Assembly (NCBI GenBank): GCA_002573605.1
Contig: PDNA01000014.1
Location: 1-64,000, forward strand
Direction of reading: 5' to 3'
DNA: 64,000 nt
DNA from: Polytolypa hystricis UAMH7299
Lineage: Eukaryota > Ascomycota > Eurotiomycetes > Onygenales
This document shows, one piece after another, positions 36,317 through 48,240 of this stretch. Both the position numbers and the translations under genes were made by a program. Each line of letters starts with the position of its first letter. Position 1 is the stretch's first letter. The notes below the pieces were generated by a model, which was given only the letters and a program-made list of their open reading frames with translations, was not told the origin of the DNA and searched no databases.

Positions 36317-37640
36317 ATGTCATTTTCTACACGGCCTCATGATGCCTCTGCGCCTCCACCTATGAAGAATGAGATGGCGAATTCGCGACCAAGTCTAATA
36401 GTGCAGTCCGGGGAGACTGACGATGCACAAATCTCCCCGGTATCCAAAGAAAAGCAGGATGCGAAACCTTGGGCGCATCTTCTGGCGGGAGGGTATGACA
36501 TCTATCCTAGCAGTTCCTGTATAGTCTCATAGATACTGATTGTGTGACTAGTGTCGGCGGCATGACTGCAGCAACGTTGACCTCTCCTCTCGATGTCCTA
36601 AAAACCCGGTTACAATCTGACTTTTATCAAGCTCAACTCAAAACCCTCCGCGGCGCACATCCTCTACCCGCATCATCCTCCTCGATTCTCGCTCTACCAC
36701 GAAATGCGATGATCCATTTCGGTGAAACTTTCCAAATCCTCCGGTCAATCCATGTTCACGAAGGATGGCGCGCGATGTTCAAAGGTCTAGGTCCGAACCT
36801 CACAGGTGTTGTTCCTGCCAGGGCAATCAACTTTTACGTTTACGGCAATGGAAAGCGTTTGATAAATGAGTATTTCAACTACGACCCGGCGACGTCGCCG
36901 ATGGGAGTCCACCTTACAGCTGCTGCCATTGCAGGAATAGCAACAGGAACAGCTACAAACCCCATCTGGCTCGTGAAGACACGGCTGCAGCTTGACAAGT
37001 CGAATGCTTCAAATATACCGGGTAGAGGTCGCCAATATAAGAATAGCTGGGATTGCATCAGACAGACAGTGCGTCAAGAGGGTATTCGTGGTCTATACCG
37101 TGGCCTGTCTGCCTCCTACCTTGGCGTCTCGGAGAGCGCACTCCAGTGGGTAATGTACGAACAAATGAAGCGGGTTCTGGCAGAGCGCGAAGCTCGTCGC
37201 ATGGCGGACCCCACACATGTCCCTGGCTGGACGGACAGTGCGGAATCGTGGAGTGGTAAGCTTGTCGCCGCAGGATTCGCCAAGTTCTTCGCAGCCGTTC
37301 TTACATACCCCCACGAGGTGGTGCGCACGCGACTGCGCCTGGTACCTACAGTCCCAGCCGGTGGGGGCAAGGTTGCGTTGAAGTACACGGGCCTCGCGCA
37401 ATGCTTCCGCACGGTGTGGATAGAAGAGGGCATGGCTGGACTGTATGGCGGTTTGACGCCTCACCTCCTTCGGGTGGTGCCCAGCGCTGCCATCATGTTT
37501 GGAATGTGAGTTAAAAATCCCGTGTCCATAATCCTAGCACCATATGCTTGCCTTCCAGTCCGTCGCATCTCATTTGCTAATCTCTTTCCGCTTGTATTAG
37601 GTACGAGATGATCCTCAAGCTCTGCGGCACGACTTCATAA
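36317..37640 (+). CDS. rim2: Mitochondrial pyrimidine nucleotide carrier Rim2
   Basis: Three exons (36317-36492, 36552-37505, 37601-37640) give 389 residues in frame. The three mitochondrial-carrier repeats are marked by SPLDVLKTRLQ, NPIWLVKTRLQLDK and YPHEVVRTRLRL. Each has a matching glycine/aromatic half-site (GWRAMFKGLGPNL, GIRGLYRGLSASYLG, GMAGLYGGLTPHLLR). NPIWLVKTRLQLDK and YPHEVVRTRLR are typical of the Rim2/SLC25A33-36 branch, which exchanges pyrimidine (deoxy)nucleotides across the inner membrane and supports mtDNA replication. The N-terminal 50 residues are polar, and the last exon adds YEMILKLCGTTS. Start chosen at the first Met after an upstream T-rich leader. Confidence 0.93.
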
Positions 37641-39869
37641 GATGAGCACCTCCCCACGTTTAACGGGATCATCATCCATCCTTGACCCGCCCTACTCTAG
37701 CACTCCAGCCACTATTCTGGGGCGCCACTACCATGCTCCTCGTGCCACCCTGCTCTAACTCGACCACCCATTCCTCCTCGACTGCCACACAATATTTCTC
37801 TGACGCCCGTTTTCAAGCATTTGGCAAGGCATATACATCATACATAGACTAGGATAAACTCGCCACTTTTAATATTCTCTTTCGGTTTGCATTTCCACGG
37901 CGTTTGGGGGAAAAAGTGGGCAGACGGTGTTTTTCTCCTCCTGCCCCCTTTTAAAAATCCTGTATATCTACTACGTACAAGGGGGGGTGGAGGTTTCTAA
38001 GTTCGTTATTTTGGCGATTTCTTTAGACTACTGACGGAAAACCGGAGTTGGGTAAATACTTTTCTTTTTCTCTCTTACTTTTTTGCCCTGCTTTCTGTTG
38101 TCTCCTTCTTACCATGTCTATTACTACCTCTTTCTCCCCTAGGAGGGTTTACCAGGTGTTTGCCGCCACTCTCCCATTCTCCCCCTTTTCAATGGGGCAC
38201 ACGTTGCACCCATAATCAGTTAGGGAAGAACAGGAAGTGGTTGCAACATCTGATTCCCTTTGCGCCCCTGAGTTTTTCTTCTGGGATATTATTGGTTTTT
38301 GATTTTGCCCTGTTCTTTCCAGTTTGTTTCCAAAAAAAACCATTTTTTGAAGATGTATAATTAGATGTATTTTATTCCCTCTTATGATTTCTTAAGGCTT
38401 GAAACTAATATTTTGACATTATTGCTATGAAGTCCGTTTTTGCCCTCAGTATCTTTTTGTGGTTTTTGGCACCTTTTCTTTAAGTGAATGCAGTACATCT
38501 GGTGAGCAGTGGACTAGGGGCATGCTGCGTCACCCCCCTCGACATATAGAGAGGAGATACATCATACCCCATGTATTCCTTACCAGGCAAATGTATGATA
38601 TAAGTTTCCCTGCTAAATCTTTCCTATACATGTCAAGGGTTTCATGAAATGTACCCATGCAGTGGTTTTATTTACAGTTTCTTGGCTCAAGTTTGGTTTT
38701 TCATCATAGGTTCTTCCAACAAGGCAAACAAATAGACTACAAAACTTTACAAAACAATGAGTGTATGTACTTTACAGGTCCTGCCTGGTTTTCAACTATA
38801 GTACACAGGACCGTAGCTAGCACAATGATCTCTCTTATTTTAAAATAATTTCTCTTAAGTATTTCAATAGTTGTTCTATTCAATAGAGAAATTGTTTTAG
38901 AATAAGAGAGGTTACTACACCAGATACAGTCCTGTATACTGTAGTTAGAAACTACCCGCATAGTCCGTAACATGGGGGAGCAGCCACCCAGTGTGGCTCT
39001 TCTCTGACACTGTTCTGAGTCTTGACCCACCCTGCCCATACAAAGTAAGCATCTCCTGCACAATGAGGGGAACAAGTGGGGGAAGTAGTATTTTCTAACA
39101 AGAATCAATAGCTTCAATTCTGCCTCCTGTTCCAGTATCAGTCTACTCATCTTTACTTTTACCAGCTGTTGAAGCAACATTGGAGAAATGGAAAATTTCT
39201 CAAGATTGAACCAGATTTAAAAGTATCTCAGTTGTAGATATCTGGGGATTTGAATGTTTGTGTATCTCATGGCCATAGAATTTTGAGTAGACAAGATTTG
39301 CATAGCTAATCCACAGCATTGGGAGAGCACAGCAGTTTGGCAAAATGGTCCAGATATTGGTGGAATGAGTCCTTGAAGATCTCTGTATAGGTTCATTTCA
39401 ACAATCCTGCAACAATCCTATCATACACTGCTGAACCATTTTTTTTTAGAATAAGCATGAAGAGAAGAGCAGAGGGACAAACAGTTAAAGGCTTTCAGAA
39501 CTCAATTGCTTAGCCAATATGTTTCGGTCATCTATAGCTTTGCTTGCAGTTGAGAAAACAGATATATTGCGCTAAACCTTATTGTTGCAGCGCTAGACTC
39601 TGCGCAGCAAACTCCCCATGTATGGCCTGGAAGTTGGGTTGCAGCCACTCAGAGAGCTGCATTTCTAAGACTGCGAGGTCCCAATTTAAGATATGACTTA
39701 GGGCAACTTCTGCTGTGTACTATTATTCCCTTTATATAGCTGAGCACATACAAACATCTTAGCACTAGTGGTGCAGGTTGAAAGCTCTTCTACCAGTCTC
39801 GCATATATGACGCATCTCGACTGAGTTCGGATAAAGTAGCGACCAAAATGGAAGGCGGCACTGCCACAA
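37641..39869. other. Intergenic region with a MITE copy
   Basis: About 2.2 kb between the convergent Rim2 and GTPase genes. The stretch near 38775-38970 is a MITE relic (listed separately). The remainder is AT-leaning with no supported gene. Confidence 0.5.
38775..38970. mobile_element. MITE-like hairpin element, copy 2 (decayed)
   Basis: Imperfect inverted arms of about 75 bp: the left reads CCTGGTTTTCAACTATAG, then GGACCGTAGCTAGCAC, and the right is complementary to TAGTTTCTAACTACAG, then GGACTGTATCTGG. The interior has TTTCAATAGTTGTTCTATT. It is related to copies 1 and 3 in both arms and middle. It is more AT-rich than copy 1, consistent with RIP or age. Confidence 0.65.
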
Positions 39870-42800
39870 TTACATTATATTATTACTATAGACTCCAAGT
39901 TCCCTCTTAGCGATATCGCGGCGGCTTCTCGCTCCTTCCAGGATATGAAACAGTTGATCGAGAGCACCATTATCTGGAGATGCATGAGCTGCTTCGCCGT
40001 GCAGTAATTCAAAATCGCTCCCAACTTGCTCCAAACATCTGTCTGAGGCTCCTTTGAGCATCTCGGCAGCCTCCATTATCAGATAATCGGTAGATGTAGT
40101 GAAATCACGCCTGATTTCTCGGAAGAGATTTGCAATAACTCGGTCGCCCGTAATTTGCAATTTAAACCTCTTTATGAGCCTTTTTCTCAGGCCAGGTCCC
40201 GAATAGGTCTCATTGTACATGGGTTTAAAGTGACGCATCACGTAGGACGTTGAGTGGGTATTAAGGAGATCATGGAATATATTCCTGTGTGGCAAGCATT
40301 AGATAAAGTAACAAGTTTGTTGAAGGGCTGCGCCTACTGTAGCTCGCCATCAAATAAGGCAGTGATTCTGTCAACGTCATAATCTATCTCACGGCGTCGT
40401 CGGGGAAGTGTGCGATCAAAGACTTCTACTCCATGCCAGCCTAAGTTCTGGTCAGTTGCCAAATGCTTTGCCAAATGTTAGGCCCTTCGCCAACGTACCA
40501 GCGAGTCTCTCGGGGAGCACCGACAGCACTCTATGGGCTGAACTTTTAAAGGAGGTAAATTGTCGTCCGCATTGTTCTCTAAACGCTGCTTCTTTGTCTC
40601 GAAAATCGTTCACCATTGCCTCCAGAATCTCACTGTTCCAGTCTCTGTATTCTCCCACACTTGGCGTAGAATGTGCGCCCTCATGGTTCCAAAATGCTGC
40701 CCAAGTCGCTGTGATAAAGTGTTGGAGGGCTGTTCAAATAGGCGTATGGCAATGTCACTTACCCGCAAACCACTAAAGACTTGTTAACCATGCAACTTGA
40801 GTTGGAATTTAGCACTTACACCTTCCCAGTTTTCTACAGCAGAGAGTGCATATCGTTCCCATATGCCCATACTAGCTATAAAATAATCAGCCAACTATGT
40901 CATAATTCAATAGACCTCGTGGGAGATAGTAGTGGTGCGAACTAAATTGGGCTTGCAAAAGGTCTATTTTTGCGTGAATCATGCCGTCATGCGTAGACTC
41001 CGCCAAATGATCAAAGCCCTGGTCCCATTTAGTCCCATCCATTTGAAGAAATTAAGCTGCAGGACTCACATCCTTTAGTTCCATTTTAACTACCTCCAAG
41101 ATCTCTCGCGTTGTCTGGCGATTACTTGCCGAAGACAAGCTTGCCGCTAGCCAAAACTCAGTCTTGTCGAACAGAGTCTGAAGTTTGGTACCGAGGAAAC
41201 GCTGAGCCTCATCTATTTGGGAGAGTTCTGGGATTCTTATGATGAACTGTCGTAACTCGAGGATCCCTGAAGTTTTCAGCATCTTCTGCGCCGCCTTCTC
41301 CCTGTCCGTAGAAAGCAGGGAAATATTGCGAGACGGCACCTGTTGCCTACGAGCGTCGAGATAAAGCGCATTTGAAACGCAGAAAAAGTTGATTTCTCGT
41401 CCGTTAACCCGGTCTCCGTAGTGCCTTCTAAGGAGTGCTCCCACATACTCATTGCGCGCAAACACAAAGAGATGCTTTCGCCTTTTTCTGATTAGATTCT
41501 GTCCAAGCATCGAAACCTTGGGAATTACCTAGCATCCAGTAGATTGGTTGGTTGACCGTTTTCCATGGCCTCCTCTATCTGCTTATCCAGGTCTTCCACA
41601 TCTCCCAGATTGACATTTGGGACATCCCTAAGTACCTCGAACTCTTGCAAATCCTAGACAAGGTCAGTCGAATCCAATTTATACAGTTAGAGAGCTTCAA
41701 CCGACCTCAGATTTTGTACAAATGATTGTAACACCTTGGGATCTTCTGAGGCTCGAAAAGTTTCTCCCTAGCTGCCTAATCATCACATTCTCTACACTGG
41801 CGTCGGCATCGGCACGGATAATAGGGGTAACTATAAATATCTCGTCACACTGGTATAACCTTTGTTCGGTTACCTTAATTCGTGCCGTATTGACGTCCCG
41901 AAAACCTTTTAATCAGGTTAGTGGTGATATAATAAAGTTATCAAACGACTTACCAGGTAAATCAACAAGTACAATCCCGCTTTGCAGGACTGGGGCATTG
42001 AGATAAATACTATAAGACACCAAACTCAGTAATCTGCCGTCACGAGATAATTCAAAACCTACCGCGTTGTTTTGATAAACGGCCACATCCATGGTTTCAG
42101 ATATCTTTCAATTTTCGCCTCACACTCCGCAGGGTTGACAGCTGTTAGGGTAGCCCCGCGATTATTGAATTCTGCCGGCCAATCTAAAGTTGTCTTCCAA
42201 CCTTGAACTAGTCGGTGCAGTTCGTTAATCTCAATGTTTGGATTTTTAAAGTATGCCTCCTCAGTGCATTGATCTTCAAAGACAGCTTTCAAAGTGTCCC
42301 ACGCCCACTGCGCTTTTACCCTGAGCTGTCTAAGTTCGTCTCCTTCTTCGTCTTGCAGACTACTCGATGATCGAGCATGGTAGCGCCTGTAGTCAACGAT
42401 GATTTGATGCAACAGTTCCTCGATCTCTTGGTTGTCTAAGCAATCGATCTCGATAGTGAAAGCGGCGCTATCGCTGGCGCGTTTCCGCCGATACTCGGTC
42501 ACGATAGATGTGCAAGCCCTTGCATTACCACCCTATTGGCATTAGAGTATATCCTGGATAGGGAAAGGAGTGTTCGCTCACTGTTTTTGCCAGGCTTTTC
42601 ACATCAAGCAAAGAATTGATCAGGCTGCTTTTGCCTATAAAGCTGTCAGAAACGAGCCATTTTGTTACCTTTAAGGAAAATACTAACCAACCCCTGAATC
42701 ACCAACCAAGCCTATTTTGAACTCGACAGGGGATTGATAATTGAGCAGTTCATCCGCAAGAGTCAAAATATGGCTCAAGTTAGACTCTCCGTTGTTCGCC

Positions 42801-42937
42801 AGTGGACTCTGCCTCAGGATGTCCGCCAGAAGCTCGCATATGTCTTTCCCAGCAGATATTGCCCTCTGTGCCCCTTCACCATGAGTCTCATTCACAGAGG
42901 TGCGTTCACGAGACCCCGATCCGGTGAGAGAAAACAT
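39870..42937 (-). CDS. SLIP-GC-like large GTPase (dynamin-type P-loop NTPase)
   Basis: Thirteen exons splice in frame to about 822 residues. The first are 42937-42688, 42634-42582, 42532-42063, 42009-41954, 41905-41706, 41653-41529 and 41487-41070. The later ones are 41018-40916, 40875-40820, 40772-40763, 40708-40499, 40440-40338 and 40284-39870. The G1 loop is GDSGVGKSS (about 77-85), followed by ACTSIVTEYR, G3 DLPG (about 274-277) and G4 CTKSE (about 339-343) in place of NKxD. The C-terminal half is helical and includes TWAAFWNHEGAHSTP. This layout matches fungal proteins related to vertebrate nuclear GTPase SLIP-GC. Function in fungi is unknown. Exon 10 is only 10 nt. An upstream Met at about 43091 is not in frame. 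No frame break was found, so the gene looks intact. Confidence 0.82.
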
Positions 42938-44031
42938 ATCTACAGCCAAACTGTTCACACACTATCATCAAACACTCCAATGCTAGAAGTCCCGGAGAGG
43001 AGATCAGAAGAGATAAGAGTATCCAGCTTACTATATAGCAAGACAGGGTGTGCAAGAGGGGCTCTGGCTTTTGGCCATGAACTATCCATTTTGAGCGACG
43101 TGCAGATTAATGCCCCACCCTCCAGGATTGGCGCCGGTGGTGGCTCCTCCTGTGGAGCTGATCACATACTTAGCCGCCGCAGTTTCGAGCAATAAGAACT
43201 CTAGGAGATTCCATTTGTGATGCAAGGTACTTAAGTACTAACATGGTGGAGAGAAATGGACCAGCTTGGCACCTGCACCTGGGTTAGCATGTATTGTGAT
43301 GGTACTTGAGACAAAATGTAACCCTGTAGGCGCCGCAATTATCCCTGCTTGGTTATGAGCCAAGGTGCGCACTTTGGAATGATTGGATCCTGGGGAGCGT
43401 AAGTGGTGGCTCCCAAACGGAAGTCCTGAGAGTTTCAGGTCACAGGATTGGTAGTATCCATCCGATATCCATGTCGAGTGTTGGTAAGGAAAGTATCGAT
43501 TAGTATCTAATAATAGGTTCCTACAGTACGTGAAGGTTTATCTAAGAGGGGGAAGGAGAGAAGCAGGAGGCACGAAGGATGAGAAAGTATTTGTAAGTGG
43601 TCGGATCAAGGTAGGGCCGATAGTTGAGGCTAGCCTTGAAGGGGTTACAACGGGACACGAGGGCTGCCGCTTGAGTGTCACGAGACTGAATCCAACTCAA
43701 TCACAAATTCAGCGAAAGAGAAAATCATGAAATATTTAATCGAGTTACAAAACATCTAAAATTTCAATGAAAAAAATCTCTTAACCTAATCTACATAGAT
43801 ACTACTAGTGAGCGCCACGAAGGAGGAACAAGAAGAACAACAGCGAAGAAATAAAGATAAACCGAGATGATAAAAGTGGGAGTTTCATAACAGCAAGAAG
43901 AGGTGTACTGCCTTTAAAAGCAGTGATAATGATGTCAGTCGGATGACTTGGGCAGCGCCGTACCCTACAAGGCAACTCCTTATTCCACGGTATTCCAAGT
44001 CGAGCTGCTTCTCCCTTGACATGTCAACAAG
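42938..44031. other. Intergenic region
   Basis: About 1.1 kb upstream of the GTPase gene and downstream of the J-domain gene. An open stretch at 42734-43195 on the plus strand is a shadow of the first GTPase exon and its leader. Nothing else is supported. Confidence 0.5.
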
Positions 44032-44686
44032 TCAGCCACCCGACTCCCGAATTTTGCATGGTACACATGCCCTGGCATCACAATCGGGGCATTTCAGGGT
44101 ATATATTGGACAATGTCTTCCACAATATTCACAGCTGTCCACACCATACACTCGAGGCCACCAACGCCTGTGCCTGCAAACCCGAGGTACATTCTGGCGG
44201 AATCTGGGAGTTGGAGGAGAAGGAGGAGGAGGAGGAGGTTGCGGCTGCGAATATTTGGCTCGATTAAGCGATTCTCTAAGCTCGTCGAGTGTCCGCTTTA
44301 TTTCGTCAAAATCCCACTGGTTGTTAGCTGCCTTGTCTCGTGCTCCTTCTCTCCTTCCATTCTCCTCCTGCGGCTTATTCAGTTCCTCGTATTTCTTCCA
44401 TTCTGCCTTGACTCTGGGGTATTTGTAGTCAAAACAATACCGCTTATGCTCATCTCGTAGTGTCTCCCATGCTTCTTGCACCTAGACACATCACTTAGCA
44501 CTAAGAATTCACAGCATGGTATGTCAATCTCCTTACCCTATGGAATGCTGTTGAGTTCATGCCAGGGTTTTTGTCCGGATGGGTGGCTAGCGTCTTCTTC
44601 CTATATGCACGTCTGATTTCAAGTAAAGCTGCAGTTGGACCGATGCCGAGAACTCGGTAGTAGTCGAGCTCCGTGGGTTCTTCCAT
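44032..44686 (-). CDS. J-domain protein with C-terminal Cys-rich motif
   Basis: Two exons, 44686-44537 and 44481-44032, give 199 residues in frame. The J domain occupies about 7-75: LDYYRVLGIGP, AYRKKTLATHPDKNP with the HPD triad at 36-38, then WETLRDEHKRYCFDYKYP across the junction. A charged helix (about 90-140) and a Pro run follow. The end has CEYCGRHCPIYTLKCPDC and CVPCKI, a probable zinc-binding cluster. J proteins stimulate Hsp70 ATPase. This small, G/F-less form with a Cys tail resembles orphan fungal J proteins rather than Ydj1 or Sis1. Start Met chosen at MEEPTELDYY, nine codons inside the open frame. No signal peptide or transmembrane segment. Confidence 0.85.
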
Positions 44687-45503
44687 TGCCACTCCTCGTG
44701 TGAAAATTATCAAGGCAGGATCGTTTATTTGCGATGAGGAGGCCCAGAAGCCAGATAGAACCGTTCCACGAGCGATGTATGGTTTTTGCTGTCATCTAAA
44801 TGCACCGAAATGGCCGACAACACTCTGATCAAAACCACTGTATTCTTCTATTTATCCCTCCTATTTGGTAACCAGGCAGATTGGCGCCTAACACAGCCTG
44901 AGCATACGCCGCTGACCCCTGCTCTAAGGGAGGGTGGCAGAGAACCAGCAACAGGGCATATGAAGCCTCCTCACTGCAAAGCATTGCATATGTGAAACGT
45001 CAGGGTACACAAGGATCATGAGAGGAGACAGGGACACTGGTGATATTGTTTAACAGTTAACAAGATGGCACTTAAAATCACATCATAATTGGATACTGAT
45101 GCTGCAGTAAAGATATATATAGTCTCAAGTTATTCAACTGAGACAGCTACATGAACCTGGACTAGAATGCATCAAGCCTTTAGAGCAGTTGAAGTTAGAG
45201 TCTATGAATCTGATCATGCAAGATAAAGATGTTTATGTTTGATGAGTGCTCCAGATTTTCAAGATAATGGAGAGGACACAAATGATTTAGCTAACAAGAA
45301 AAATAAGATATTCTTATCAAGACACATAGTCAGTTAGATAGAAAAATACTGTGAGTGAAAGTGGGAATAATAAACTGTTCTGAGAGTACTCAATTTCATT
45401 ACAGAGTATGTCCTCTGCCTTTAACTGTAGATCACATGGCCAAACAACAGAAAGGAGGAAATAGTCAGAGTGTGATACACATGCCTTCACTGGCTTCCTA
45501 CAA
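44687..45503. other. Intergenic region
   Basis: About 0.8 kb, AT-rich toward the right. No gene seen. Confidence 0.5.
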
Positions 45504-46046
45504 CAGGTGGGTCAGTAATCTACCCACCTTCAGTTGTAAGTGCACCACACCTTAAACCCAATTTTCAAACATAAGTACTTTTTGTATGAGAACTCCATAT
45601 AAAAGGTATCTCAAATATCATTTTTTTACAATCAAGATATCTCAACAACCACAAGAGATATTGAGATTCTGTAAATTGTAATAAGATTCTTGTATTATAG
45701 AAATTAAGAGATAAAATAAATATTAGTACTAAAATTGATAATTATTTTAAAATATAGAAGATAGTAAAAAATAGTAAAAAGTAGTACTCAATTTCAGTAT
45801 CTCTAGAAAAACACTATTTAAATCTTAGAATTCTAGTAAGGTATATATTTTAGTATAAAAGAATCTTATTACAATTTACAGAATCTCAATATCTCTTATA
45901 GTTGTTGAGATATTTCAATTTTCCTTTTGTATCTTTTTATATGTGTTCCCGTACAAAAAGTACATTTAAGTTTAAGGTGATATTGGGTTTACAGTGTGGC
46001 GCACCTACAACCGCAGGTGGTAGTCTCCAGACTGACCACCCGTTCG
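45504..46046. mobile_element. Foldback element with long inverted arms
   Basis: Left arm about 45504-45710 and right arm about 45835-46046 are inverted copies. Ends read GGTGGGTCAGTAATCTAC and, inverted, GGGTGGTCAGTCTGGAG. Inner matches include GTACTTTTTGTA and GAGATATTGAGATTCTGTAA. The middle of about 125 bp is AT-rich. No ORF is present, so it is non-autonomous. The right flank GTAAGCAGCGAAGGCACG is shared with the short copy at 47844-47918. Confidence 0.7.
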
Positions 46047-47843
46047 TAGGTAAGCAGCGAAGGCACGTGTAGAACGATACTAACGCTGATGAGAAACAAA
46101 CCGCTTTGCCTGTGTGGACCGTGCTATGGACCGTGATCCTTGTCTGGCAGGCCATAAACGCGACAATCAGCGCCACGCAGGCCTCTAGGCATTAGGGGGG
46201 TTGGGATAGGCTTCCGCTGGCGTGTGCTGATTCGTACGACTCCGAAGGTGAAAGCCAAGAAGGAAAGGGTAAGTGACGACGGAAGCAGATGTTCGAGCGG
46301 CGGGAGGAAGTTTAAACAAGACGTGGTCTATGGCAGGCGATATGGCGCTGAACCTCAAGGCAACCCCCCATGATGCGGTATACCTAGGTACATACACAAA
46401 CACGTCACTGGGTTGTATCGAGCCGCACCGAGTTACTGTTATTATACGCACGTTTGGTCGGAAGCACGAGGGATCATTGGTAAAATCCCGCAATGGCATT
46501 TGTAATTCGTCTACACCGTCTTATAGATGTGGGCGGGAATATGAATCAGCGGTGTGTGGAATCCTGCCCGACTGCGTATCTATCCGATATGATGTCTTCA
46601 ATGTCCATGTCTGGGGTTGTTTACTGGACAAATGCGCGTCCTTGGACTCGGGAAGGCGTCCACGGAGGGCACTCAGGGGACATCCTCATTTCCTTTTCTG
46701 TCCTCATGCATCCATTAGTGTTGTTGGCGGTTGAGCTAAATCAAATCGTGTCCCCAGATTTTACAGTGTTCAATTCAATTAGACCCATCACATTCTAAAC
46801 CCTGTAATAATGGCCAAATACTTCACCTAGCGCTGGGCTGCAAGTTCTGGAAACCTTCGAAAAAGTGGACATGATAATGCTGTGCATACTTGGTCCTAAT
46901 GGTAAAATTACTAATGGATCTACGATCATACAGTACAGCAGTAGCTTCGAAACATGCGCTTGCGGCTCTGTTGGACGCATATACTCTGTGCGGAGTAGAA
47001 GTAACAATGTGTAATTATATAATAGTATGATCCTCAGCTTGCTAAGTAGCAGGTTCTGGCGTCATGAATAAAATGCAAAGGCAGTGTGAATGCCTAACTT
47101 TTCAATACATACATAACAGATTAAGAAAAAGCCGAGAAGCTGAGCATAAAAGCGCCTTGATGGTTTTTGTAATGATTCTCACTTGTTTAAGGAGTATTTC
47201 CTTTCTTCTCCTTTGCTCAGTGTCTGCCTTATGAATAGCGAAAAACGCCCAATCAAGGTTCCATGGGTAGAATGTCTTGTACCAATCTGCCTCGTGAAAT
47301 CAGCGAGTTGCAAAGAAAAATACTGGTATTTTGGCAAGTTTGACCTGGAAGGTTATGCATGTACAGAGTACACACAAGTTCTCATACTTACTAGAGTCAT
47401 GAAAATATGGAATTCCATAGTATGCATCTCAAATAAGCACTACTAATACAGAGTACGCTTCTTTCATTTATCCCACTTTCGTGAAGGTTGACGCTCAAAG
47501 TTTCAACGCCCGCTGGCTGACGTCTGCGCTTTTACTAGCTGGCTGACCAACTATAGTAATTACTGGCGGTCCAACGTCGGCGCGTATGTCGTACCTTGTA
47601 AATTTATCTCCTGGGCATCGGTATTATGGCGTAACTATCATTTAACACAAGAATTTCCCGCGCTAGATGCATCATGCTAGTGACAGCCCGTCATGACATG
47701 ACGACACAGGAAAACCCGTTGACGTGTTGGCCAATCTATATGCCCAGAGGTGCAAGTATCTAGGTACTACTCGCAGGTGTTAGTTGTACGGGAACATACG
47801 GCGGAAAGAGAACCTCGAACTTTAACTGCTAGTTACACGTGCA
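46047..47843. other. Intergenic region
   Basis: About 1.8 kb. ORFs of up to 153 codons near 46273-46798 overlap on both strands without a domain or splice logic. No gene is called. Confidence 0.45.
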
Positions 47844-47918
47844 CGAACGGGTGGGTCAGTAAATCTACCCACTTCTACAACCGCAGGTGGTAGTCTCTCC
47901 AGACTGACCACCCGTTCG
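47844..47918. mobile_element. 75-bp internally deleted derivative of the foldback element
   Basis: It starts CGAACGGGTGGGTCAG and ends CTGACCACCCGTTCG. Between them are the outer arm pieces of the 45.5-kb element, including TCTACCCAC and ACAACCGCAGGTGGTAGTCT. The arms and middle are lost. The right flank of about 20 bp is also shared with the larger copy. Confidence 0.7.
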
Positions 47919-48156
47919 TATGTAAGCAGCGAAGGCACGCGTACCTCATTGCGCCTTGAGTGCCTAGTAGGTATGTATGTACATGTACAGTACGGAGTAC
48001 ATGGTCAAGAATAAGGTTCCTAATTTGCGTGTTCTGAGATCTCCAAAGATTCATATCTCCCCCCTAGGAGTTGTGACTAGTCACTACTTTAGGCAGGTCG
48101 TTGTTTCCATCGAGAGAGATGGGAGAGTTATCGGCACACCTAAAAAAAGTTTATCA

Positions 48157-48240
48157 TGACAAGAGTGGGATTCGAACCCACGCCAGATTTCTCTGACAAG
48201 GACCTTAACCTTGCGCCTTGGACCGCTCGGCCATCTTGCC
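48157..48240 (-). tRNA. tRNA-Leu (anticodon AAG)
   Basis: 84 nt on the minus strand. Acceptor arms GGCAAGA and TCTTGTC pair with one G-T. The D arm contains TGGCCGAGCGG (A box). The anticodon stem CAAGG/CCTTG closes the loop TTAAGGT, so the anticodon is AAG. The long variable arm TCAGA...TCTGG is a type II feature of Leu. The T arm is GTGGG-TTCGAAT-CCCAC (B box), and the discriminator is A. No intron. A run of seven T follows on the transcribed strand, within about 20 bp, as a Pol III terminator. Confidence 0.95.
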
